Positions 1 to 12,000 of a DNA stretch of 64,000 nt are shown in pieces. Position numbers and translations under genes: made by a program. Origin of the DNA: Sipunculus nudus (lineage: Eukaryota > Annelida > Sipuncula > Golfingiida > Sipunculidae); contig CM049307.1 in the NCBI GenBank assembly GCA_026874595.1, positions 60,706,870 through 60,770,869 of the forward strand. The letters run 5' to 3'. The notes under the pieces are model-generated. The model was not told the origin of the DNA. It searched no databases and worked only from the letters and a program-made list of their open reading frames with translations. Every line of letters starts with the position of its first letter. Position 1 is the stretch's first letter.

Positions 1-57
1 GGGTCTGATCTGTCATTTGTTTGAGCCTTCTTCAGTTTGACATTGGTGAAAGGATTT
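1..57 (-). CDS. BAIAP2: BAIAP2 exon 16 (partial; WH2-like C-terminus, residues 624-642+)
   Basis: After a TTTCAG acceptor the frame reads R-NPFTNVKLKKAQTNDRSD and runs off the window. This matches the conserved C-terminal NPFA.V.LK...TNDRSAP of IRSp53 and IRTKS, a WH2-like actin-contact motif. Only a few residues and the 3' UTR should remain outside the window. Confidence 0.93.
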
Positions 58-3000
58 CTGAAATGACAACACAGAAACACTGCTATAAATACAACTGCAT
101 TAATACAATTATGAAGAATTATTACAACATCCAAGAAAAGCGTTCATAATCTTATAAGTTAAGGTCAACAATCAATATAACAAGGTAAACTGGATTCCCA
201 GGAAAGCAGATGGTTGCCTAGTGAAAACCTTGTCATAACAGCTAATTATGTGCTTAATGTCTAAAAATACAACAAAAACCTGCATTAAAAGATTGAAGAT
301 GTAGACAGTACCACCAGCATACCTGTAGAATACTAATTGAAAAAAGTTTAAATCATATCCATAGCCTCAATTATTCATACATATTTTATGTCCTACAAAC
401 TATTATTTGAGGTTCTACTGAAGCTTAGAAGGTGATTTAAATGCTACAATTTTCAATTGGTACTTTGCACTCACACTTCATCAAAGTGATTACAGAGTTC
501 ATCCTTGCAGTCAATGCCCCTTTAAATAAATTAACATATCACATTGTGTCAATCATAACATCAAAATACAAATTCTCACCTCATGTATTGGCCAGTACCA
601 TACTCCCTATTGTGTGGTGGGGGCGGGGGATCTAGCTGAGGGGGTGGGGGTGGTGGGAAATCCCCTTGGTTCTGGTGATAATGATGGCTGTACCCATTGA
701 CATTCCTGTGAGACCCTCCAGAATAACCGGAGCTGCTGTTAGCAGGAGAATGGTTTTCTGTGTAATTCATCCCCTGTTGTTGGTGATGGTAGTGTTGTTG
801 GTAGCTGCCAGGTGGCGCCACATGGCTGTAGTTATAGTTGTGGATGGGGTGCCCTTGGGTCGTGTTCTGCCTGTGATGAGAGTGGGTTCCTTTGTTTTGC
901 TGCTGCAGGGATGGGCTGTTCAGATACCGCTGGAGGGGTGGGGCCAATGGTTGTTTTTGTGGTACAGGAGGGGGCGGGGGTGGTAGTGGTGGTTCTTGTG
1001 CCATGGGCTGAAAAGAATAATGTTCCAGTCTACAAAATTTCATGGTGTTCAAAATAGGAAAGGGATTTCTAACTTTAAAACTAATAAATAACATGAGATT
1101 TTAAAACATATGATCAAGGCAGATGTGTACAGTCATAAACATAATTCAGTGCTTATAAGTATATGAGATGCTATAAATGTAATAAAAGTGTTTTTATATT
1201 CTTCTACATTTAAAATAAAATTGAAGAATGTAACCACAATAACCCTAAATGATTTACTGATAATGAAGGCAATGATAATACTCAAGATATTATGGTTTCA
1301 ACATATAAAGCATTTTTGCACAAACAAACAAATAAATGCACACCTGGATATTAGTAGCCATATTGAAGTGTACATGTGGCGCCCCCTCTGGGGGGAGTGG
1401 TGGGGGGTCTTGTGGGGCCCCAGAGTTAGTCTGTGAATGCTGCACATTCATCTGCATAATGTACCTATCCTTGTGTTTTTCCTGGTCCTGAGAAACAGAG
1501 TAAACATATAAACAGCTAGTTCACGCACAAGCTGAAATATGATTCTTAACTCTTAATGCAAGACAGAAGTTGCTCGTGAACTTTATCTAAAAGAACATAT
1601 TCAAATGTTTTTGATAACACTATAAGGTCCTTCTCGAATCTGTACATTTTTGCAAATCATAAGTCAAATTTTGGTTCATGAAATTCTCTCTTCCCAGAAA
1701 TGTCAGTCATAGTATGAACATCTTGTGTTAGTTATAAAAATTATCCACTTGAAGGCAGCAATGTGTCTTGGATCCTGGGAACTGCCTCCAGTATAAGGCA
1801 GTTTGACAATGAAAACAGTGCCACCTGTCCCTGTAGAACCATCCTAATGATGCCACCAGCTGAACAGATGGATGTAACCAATATCAGATGTAGCCATCAG
1901 TGCAGCAATGTAGCACCTGTTAAACCTACATGCTGTAATGTTACACAATGAGAGGTATTTGTTCCTGATTTTGGGAGGGGTGATGGCCTCTTGACTCTGA
2001 TTGGTTTAAAGGCTATCAAGGCATAATGCTCTGTCTTGTTTACATATCTAAAGTAGCACACAGAATACTAACTAGTGGCCCATGGGCCATGACGCTCAGC
2101 TGAATTCAAGGAATGTTGAACAATGAGCAAAATGACAGCAAGAGTGCAAACAAATCATGAATTTTGTGAAGATTCCTTAGAAATGGGTTTCAGTGGGCTT
2201 GTGGACAGATGACAACTTCATTTGAAGGTCTCATAAATTGAAAGAAAAATGCGTAAAAATTTGAAAAAAAATACAGGTAGTGCCACCAGTCTGCAGGAAC
2301 TGAAGGAACATCCTATGATCAATATTCATGCAAAGAATCGTGGTGATCCATGCAGTAGATATTCAGATACTTGAGTTTTTGTATCAAATTTTTAATTATT
2401 CTTGGGGGTATTTACGAGCCCTATAGCTCAGAGGATATGGGTAACAGAGACCTAATTTCAGATTTCCATGAAGACTTTTCATGGACCTCCCTAGCTGTCA
2501 AGTATGAAGATTCTAGGTCAAGTGGTTATGATTTGTGCCCTGTTACAAAATGAGGCTTTATTTGAAAGTTTCAAAAAGAGAAAAAAATGTGTACAAATTA
2601 AAAAGAAAATATAGGTGGCACCACCAGTCTGCAAGAACTGATGGAATATTCCATGATCAATATGCCTACAAAGAATCATGGTGATCAATGCATTAGTTAT
2701 TCAGATACTGGAGCTTTTGTATCAAATTTTTAATTATTCTGAGGGGTACTTACTACGAAGGATATGGGAAACAGAGACCTAATTTCATGTTTTCACAGAG
2801 ACTTTTCTTTGACCTCCCTTGATGTAAAGTTAGAAGAATCAAGGTCAAGCGGTTACGATTTGTGCCCTGTTAACAGATGACAGCTTTTTGAATGTCTCAA
2901 AAATAAAGAAAAAAAGTCGTAAAAATTGGAAAAAATATAGGTGGTGCCACCAGTTTGCGGGAACTGATGGAACATCCTATGATCAATATTCATGCAAAGA

Positions 3001-6000
3001 ATCGTGGTGATCCATGCAGTAGATATTCAGATACTTGAGTTTTTGTATCAAATTTTGCATTATTCTGGGGGGTACTTCGGAGCCCCATAGCTAGGAGGAT
3101 ATGGGTAACAGAGACCTAATTTCAGGTTTTCAAGGAGATTTTTCATGGACCTCCCTGGATATTAAGTTTGAAGATTCCAGGTCCAGTGGTTACAATTTGT
3201 GCCCTGTAAACAGATGACAGCTTCATTGCAGGTCTGAAAAAAAGATTTAAAAAATTCAAAAAAAATTGGGAAAATACAGGTGGCGCCACCAGTCTGCAGG
3301 AAGTGATGGAACATCTGATTATCAATATTCATGCAAAGAATCATGGTGATCAACACAGTAGTTATTCAGATACTGGAGCTTTTGTATCAAATTTTTAATT
3401 ATTCTGAGGGGTACTTACTACGAAGGATATGGGTAACAGAGACCTAATTTCATGTTTTCACAGAGACTTTTCTTTGACCTCCCTTGATGTAAAGTTAGAA
3501 GAATCAAGGTCAAGCGGTTACGATTTGTGCCCTGTTAACAGATGACAGCTTTTTGAATGTCTCAAAAATAAAGAAAAAAATTCGTAAAAATTGGAAAAAA
3601 TATAGGTGGTGCCACCAGTTTGTGGGAACTGATGGAACATCCTATGATCAATATTCATGCAAAGAATCGTGGTGATCCATGCAGTAGATATTCAGATACT
3701 CGAGTTTTTGTATCAAATTTTGCATTATTCTGGGGGGTACTTCGGAGCCCCATAGCTAGGAGGATATGGGTAACAGAGACCTAATTTCAGGTTTTCAAGG
3801 AGATTTTTCATGGACCTCCCTGGATATTAAGTTTGAAGATTCCAGGTCCAGTGGTTACAATTTGTGCCCTGTAAACAGATGACAGCTTCATTGCAGGTCT
3901 GAAAAAAAGATTTAAAAAATTAAAAAAAAATTGGGAAAATACAGGTGGCGCCACCAGTCTGCAGGAAGTGATGGAATATACGATTATCAATATTCATGCA
4001 AAGAATCATGGTGATCAACACAGTAGTTATTCAGATACTTGAGCTTTTGTATCAAATTTTGCATTATTCTGGTGGGGTTCTTTGGAGCCCAATAGCTCGG
4101 AGGATATGGGTAACAGAGACCTAATTTCAGGTTTTCAAGGAGATTTTTCATGGTCCTCCCTGGATATTAAGTTTGATGATTCCAGGTCCAGTGGTTACAA
4201 TTTGTGCCCTGTAAACAGATGACAGTTTCATTGCAGGTCTGAAAAAAAAGATTTAAAAAATTCGAAAAAATTGGAAAAATACAGGTGGCGCCACCAGTCT
4301 GCAGGAAGTGATGGAACATCCCATTATCAATATTCATGCAATGAATCATGGTGATCAACGCAGTAGTTATTCAGATACTTGAGCTTTTGTATCAAATTTT
4401 GCATTATTCTGGGGGGTACTTCGGAGCCCCATAGCTCAAAGGATATGGCTAACAGAGACCTAATTTCAGGTTTTCAAGGAGATTATTCATGGACCTCCCT
4501 GGATATTAAGTTTGAAGAAGCTAGGTCCAGTGGTTACGATTTGTGCCCTGTTAACGGATGGCCAGACGGCCTGACAGACGACGGACAAAGGGTGATCGCT
4601 ATAGCTAATGACTTTCAGTCAGCTGAGCTAAAAACCTGGAGGGATCCATGAACAGGATTGTGAACAATTATGTAAATCATGCCAAACAAATGAAACAAAC
4701 GTGTTGTGAACTTACAAACCCTGGGATATTGAATATTACCTTTCTTTAATGTGTACCGGTAGATGAATTGATAGCCATAAAGCAAGTTTTTTTATAGAGA
4801 TCGCTACATCATGAAACTGAATTAGGTCAAATCTTACAGCAACTGGGCTGCTGACAACCTGCAGCAAGGAGTGGTCATACACGTTTTCCTGTCTGACATC
4901 GGCCATGGTTTGACTTCTATCCCTTAGCTGACTCTCATCAAGACCTGATGTTGAAATGTCTCCCAAACTCTTCACTCGATGATGACCCATGCTGAATATT
5001 AACATAGTAGGCACTGAGCAAAGATGTTTTACATGTTATCATTTGTCCATTTATTAAGTATCCACAGATCTTGCAGTATTTTGCATCTTCTTAAATCATT
5101 TATCAAACTCTGCTCATAAAAATTAAATTTTACATAAATGAAACAGTTTTAATAATAAGTATAAAATATTAGTTTAAATAACAGAAAATATTGTCACTGT
5201 TATTAAGTATTCATATAATCAGTTAAATTTTTACATGTTAAATCTATATATTCTCTTTCTCTGGAAAGTACCTTCAACCAAATAAGAATAAATATACTGG
5301 TAAACATGTTTAATCATGTTTCTTTCAAAAAACTGATTTTTTCAAGCTACTCACCCTGTTTGTCTGCTTCCTGATGCTATGGGTTGTGTGAATGTCAGAG
5401 GAAACCATCCCATTCTGAAACAAATGGAGATTTAAAAGGGCACTGTTAATCTACATCAAGAGACTTTCATATAAATGGCAAAAGACTAATCCTTAAGTAG
5501 CAGTCTATCTATAGATAAATAAAAATCAGTCTTACAAAATTCCAGGATTCCAGGAATAGTAAATTTAAATTTTTCCAATTGACAACATGCCCTCTTTAAG
5601 CTACTTTTGAAAGACTGTTTTAATATCATTAACTTTATGAATGGATTTTTAGTGAGTCACCAGATTAGAATTGGTCATGTGACAATCCAGATGTGTAGGC
5701 AGTGAAGTTTCATCTCTGTCTTGATATATACTTTATCATAAAACACTGTTGTCATTGCTATATGTTACATTACTGTGTGCTGGGGCCTACATTATATTCC
5801 ATCTTATTTTCTGAAATTTTTTAATTTTGATAACTTCTTCATTAACTTGTAGTTAGCTATCTAATTCTGGTGATAATAAACGGTGGCCTGGATAATACCT
5901 ATGGAAATATATTGTAGAAACACAACAAGACTGTATAATTAAAATGTACTTTCACTCTAAACACTAACAATTACAAACTGCAATAGGTTATGTTTCTTAT

Positions 6001-9000
6001 TGAATTTAAGCATCAAATTTAAACAGACACACAGGTTAGTAAGAGGACTGTTCTCAAGGAAACGGCATATGTCAACACAAGCTGGCCGGGTCTCCATTCT
6101 CCTGGAATGCTAGGACTAGGATCTAGTCATTTGAGTCATTAGACAGACACTGTTGAGGTGACCTGGGATCACCGCCCCGGCTGTCTCTTTAGACTATAAA
6201 CTTTAAGGAGCCGATAAACGTGATGCCAACCAAGTCAACCTAGCGGGATCCGAGAGACTACCTGCATTTTACCCATACTGGTGACCTGAGGAAAGCCACA
6301 ACACCCGCACTCACAAAGGCAGAAGCAGCATGCATTCCCTCCACCATTCCCAGCAGCTGAGTCACAGCCATACCAATCGAGAGCCAAACCCGATCAATGA
6401 AATCACAGAGCTTTGAGACAATTGTCATTTTATACTTGCAGTTTCTGCCGTTTAGACAACATTAGCAAGTTTTTTCTTCATATGCTTCTCTTGGAATGCT
6501 CAGGATGCACTCTCCTATATAATGATCTATATAGCAATTAATAGAGGTTGGAGCAAATTTACTGCCTTCTGATTGGCAAATCAGTCTGAGGCATCTCCTG
6601 ATTGACAGCATCATGGCACTGCCAATCATGGTTGCGCCCTGAATGACAAGAAATGAAACAAGGAAGAAAATTACAAAGTGATATACTCCTATACTGCGAG
6701 TATCCAATTTACTTGAATTTAAGATCCTAATGACCAATTGTTAAGAAACAGGGTCCTTGAAACATGGGAAACTACAATATTAATGACACAACAAGATGTT
6801 CTGAATATAAATACATGTTGATCCCACTAAACGTTCTGAGGTCAAAGTTGTTTCACGCAAAAATGTGTGCAAGGCCTCTTGAACCTGAGAATGGACTATG
6901 CAAGCATATTGTTAATTTAGGAAATCAGACTGAACCTAGACATCCCTGCCTTTCTTCAGATTATAATGATCCTTTCTTAGATAATCATTATAAAACCTTA
7001 ATGTTTGATCTCTAGGATCAATATTGCTGATTTCCACCTGAGCTCCCTCTCTCAGTGTTTGCTTGATCACTGACCTTTTTGTTCCGATGTTTTCCCCATA
7101 CTGCCAGCCATCTTTGCGCTCACCAATAAGCGCCACTGTGTCTCCTTCATTGAAGCTGAGCTGGGTCTCATTGTTCCCAGTGTGATTGTACAATGCCTTC
7201 ACCTGTGGCCGCTCATTTGGCGGGCTTGGTATTGTCACTGTGATGAAACCTGACAAAATATCAATCATGTGTTGTGTCAGTCATGTATCCTTGGAACTCC
7301 TTTCTCTGTCAGCTAAAAATCAATGTTTCATCTTCTTGGCTTTCTGTTAATGTTTAATAATAAATGCTATGATGGGGAGATAATTAATGGAAAGAATTCA
7401 TGCACCAATCCATGATTTTACTCAGTGTGCGGGCTGGGGCAAAAGATGTTTGCAGAATCTGGAAGACAGTGGATGCCATGTCATAGGTCCTAAGCTCAGA
7501 CTCAAATTAAACACCTTTGATGTCAATGACTTTTTTTAAATAAATAAAGTTAAGATAATCAGATTTTTTACAGGAAGTATAGAACATAAAATTGTATGTA
7601 CAAGCTAAGGGCTTTTTAAATCTATATGACACAATCAAACCATCAAAAATTTCACTTATGGTTGCCAGTGATACCAAGCCATTATCTTGCAAGATCATTT
7701 TACTCTCCAGCAGGTAGGCACTGTTACAGTATTCAGTAATGGAGACTGAAGGCTGAAATGGGTAGATAATTTGTGGACTTAGTATTTGATAGGTATAACT
7801 AGAATATGGGTAGTCGACAAGCGACTACGTGTATCTGCCGAAATCAAAGTGGGACGGGTTAAGTGAGGCATAGATTGATTGGCAGGGGGAAATAGAGTGA
7901 GGTGTGTTACATTTTAGCATGGATGTCTGCAGCCGAAATGTGTATGTAGGTTGCGCCACCTACCACAAAATCCCAAAAGCTGTCGAAGTTGTATAAATAT
8001 GCAAAATTTTAGGCAGATAGGTCAAACTACTACTTGTATATGAGTGATTTTATCCCACAGCAGACAAACAGAAGGAGGCTGTGCAAAAATGGTGGAAGGT
8101 GGCGCCACCAATCTTGTGTATGATTAAGAGATATGTGAGATCTATACACATGCAAAATTTCAGGGGGATATGTCAAACTTGTCCTGAGATATAAGCTTGA
8201 ATGTCTGCAGCATAAACATAACTGTAGGTGGTGCCACCTGCCACAAAATCAAAAAAGCTATCCAAGATGTATAAACATTCAAAATTTTTGGCAGATAAGT
8301 CAAACCACTACTGAGATATGAGTGATTTTTAGACGACAGTGGACAAACAGACGGACACTATGCAAAAATGGTTGCAGGTGGTGCCTCCAGTTTTGTGTAT
8401 GATAAAGAGCTATGTGAGATCTATACACATGCTAAATTTAAGAAGGATACAGCAAACCAGTCCTCAGATATAAGCCTGGATGTCTGCAGCATAAATATTA
8501 AAGTAGGTGGCGCCACCTGCCATAAAATCCAGAAAGCTATCCAAGATGTATAAACCTGCAAAATTTTAGGCAGACATGTCAAACCACTGCCAAGATATAA
8601 GTGATTTTATCCCATGGCAGACAAACAGACAGATGCTGTGCAAAAATTATTGCAGGTGGTGCCACCAGTTTTGCGTATGATAAAAAGTTATGTGAGATAT
8701 ATACACATGCAAAATTTTGGCTCAATCCATCAAATGGTGCCTGAGATTTGAGCTTGGATGTCTGCAGCTTTAACGTGAATGAAGGTGGTGCCACCTGTCA
8801 TAAAATCAACAAAGCTATCCAGAATGTATACACATACAAAATTTCAGGTTGATAAGTCCAACCAATGCAGATATATGAGTGATTTTATCCCAAGGGAGAT
8901 GAACAGATGGACGCTGTGCAAAAAAGGTTGCAGAAGGCACCACCATTTTTAGTGTATGTTATAAAGCTATCCAAGGGCTACATTTGTGCAAAATTTTAGC

Positions 9001-12000
9001 CTCATCAGTCAAACGGTTCCCAAGATATGTGGGTTTATGTGTAGGAACAGACGCACAAAGGGATGCTGGGCAGAGAGGAAAGGTCGGAGGTCAACCAAAA
9101 ATGAGGGCCCAGCAGTGCATGGAGGTGAAGGCCTCTGACTGAAAACAGAGAGTTTTGCAGATACAATTACCCAATTCAGACTTTAGTACTTGTTACCATG
9201 ACTAAAATCTGTAATGGACTAATAAATATTAATTTATGTCTTTTTTTCTATTATAATCCTTGAGATGCTTGAAGACAATCAGATATATTTGCTTCATTTT
9301 TAACCTTGTAGCGCATGAGAAGGGATGCTTGACTTTTCAATATGCAGTAAAACATATTTATTATAGTAAGATAAAAACTAAATTTACTGGCTTAATAAAT
9401 AACTACATGAAAATTGCTCAAACATCTTGTTGGTACATGAGAACTTACTCAAGTCTTAATTCCACACTAGTCTGTACAAACTGCTTGGACTTGAGTGCTC
9501 ATTTTAGCGATATTACAAACCTGAGTCTCCCGAACTCCTTCCTGAATATTCCTGCTGTGGCATACCCCCATTAGATGAGCCATAAGTCAGACTACCTGTG
9601 TCCACATTACGGCACACATGAGGGTCAAAACTGTCTTGTCGCATGTCACTTATGTCCCCTTCTCCATCAGGTATATTGTAAACATCCTCCTGAAAGAAAA
9701 TAAATAAAGATGTCTTGTCACAATCAAGTTTTATATCCATAGCTCAAAGGAAATTTATAAACTGGCTTATTTGCCAGTTTTCTCAGAGATCTCAACCCAG
9801 ACTAAACAGAAAGTAAGATATAATGTAACGGTCACGATAGTTGGATGTGTTTTCATGCATAAAGCATGTGGTTCTATTCTTTAAGGTAACTCGGTGAGGC
9901 TTATTTACCTCCTGGCACTAGAGAACTGTTTCTCGTTTGATTCATGGCGGTTTGCTGTGTTGTTTTTGATGTTATCATTTCGTCATGGAATTCGTCGTGT
10001 TTAAAGCCCCAAGCCGACATGGCGCACATGGTAAGAGTAAATTATAGCATTGTTGCATCAGTAGATCTTGTTATTACGGGCTGTCATTCAGGATCAGTTG
10101 ATTGCCAGTGGATGTTAAAGGCTAAACATATATTGTGTCATCACATTTCTCAGTGGCATTTAGCAGTTTCGTGAATCTGTATTTAAGGTAGTAAGCCCAG
10201 GGTACTGCAATCGACTTTAATGGTAAATGTTGTTACATTTGAGAAAGTAAATTCGGCTCACATAACAATGAGACGTGATGTTTATGCCTGAGAGTTTATT
10301 CCTCATGTATAATCCGCGGGGTGTTTTTACCCATGTATAATCCACGTCTAGACTATGTCTGAGAGTAAACAAAGGCAGTATCTGACGTCATGATGGTTGC
10401 ATATGATTAACGTATCACTGAAGAATGTTAATGTATTACTGGTTACAAGTACATTCAGAATACAAGTTTAAGTTCTTGGTCAGGGTAATACTTATCTGGG
10501 TATTTGTTACAGTTATGTGCAGATTTCTTGATCATTCTCAGTATGTTATATTAGATGTAAATTAGATTTAACTGTTTTCATACACAGTATTTCCCCTCTA
10601 CATATATACTTATGCCACACTAAAAGATTTCTTAGAAGTAAATGAATAATAGACCTGTATTTTCCAGAGGAGTAAACTTTAAACTGATTTATGTCATTTA
10701 GTCTATAGTATACATGTGAACTTATTTCAAATGTTTATATGTGTGAAGTTAAGGGAGAAATTCTTAATAATATCTCCATTGTTTCAGTTATCACGTAGCT
10801 GAGGTCATTCAAACAGCTGATGTAGTCGATGTAAAAGCTGATGTATCGGAAGAATGATTAAAGCTTCAGTGGAGACATCTGCGTATTTATTGTTTATTGT
10901 TGCAAAGGGGTTATATATAAGTTTCTGATCCTAACATTCATGAAATATGCTAATGAAAAACAAACTAACTAACAAGAGCTGGTAGTAAAATACTGCCATT
11001 ATGGATGAGAAACTTGAACAGTGACAAGCTCTTCAAATTTTCTCTGAATATATTTTTGATATCTCATCCAAATGAAGCCCTGTCCCCTTTGAACACCTCC
11101 ATCATACAATTAATATGCATAAACAACTAGTCACATAGTGGTAATTTCTCTAACTAATTTACTCACTGTTGCTGTTATCATGGGAGTATTTACCTTCATT
11201 TTCTTATCAATTTTATGTCAGGATATAATGGTGAAGCAAACATTTCAGTTCCAAATGTTAAAGTCAGCAATTCATCTGGTAATTCTGTAGAATTTTTGTG
11301 ACTTATGGCTTATTATTAATACATATTTATGAATGTTAGGTAATTCATGCTAAGAAAGCTTCTTAGATTCCTTCTTAGACGGATGTTAATTAGACCTTGT
11401 TTATCAACAAGTTGTTAGTAAACACAGTGCATGCACGCATGTTGACATACACAAACATTGTAGCTGATGGTGTAACTGAAGGTGGTGGGTTCCATATATT
11501 AAGAATTTGGAATGTCACAAGTTGCAATCATCATTTGCACCTCTGGTTTGTCTGACGTTCTACCACATGTACTTGTGTGTGCATTACTTTTTTTTGGGGG
11601 GTGGGGGGGGGGGGTGGGCCAGGGGGCACGTGAATATTAACAAAACAAACAGCCGGTGTATTGTACATAGGATCTGCTTTTTTTAGCCTATTTTAAATTT
11701 TGAAAGGTTCAAGGGATTATCTTTAATTAATATACATTAGATGTTGGAATAGGCCCCTTTAAAAATCTATAAAAATATCAATATTTGTAATCAAAATTCT
11801 GTCTTGACAATTCTTATTGATCTTCCTTTTTAATTGTTTAAAGGACGGTAAGTGTCAGTGACAAAATGGTTCATGTTGCTAATATAAAATAATGGTACAA
11901 ACACCAATGTAAGCTCTTTGACGTAATACAACCTAAGATAAGAGTGACTGTAAATAAAGACCAGTGATGGAAAGGATTTACATATTCAGTTACAACATCA

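Noticed and set aside
666-1057. + strand ORFs over exon 15
   Set aside because: Shadows of the real minus-strand polyproline/His-rich exon.
3143-4358. Several minus-strand ORFs of 60-64 codons with near-identical sequence
   Set aside because: They recur once per tandem unit of family A and exist only because the unit is stop-free in that frame. No start context or domain.
2072-4630. Regular repeats considered as a CRISPR array
   Set aside because: Units are more than 320 bp, diverged, with no unique short spacers and a eukaryotic intronic setting.
6936-7074. Extension of the SH3 exon beyond 7075 (..SVIKQTLREGAQVEISNIDP)
   Set aside because: It reads through the GTCAGT donor. The real SH3 tail GWFP is on exon 12 at 5414-5355 with matching phase.
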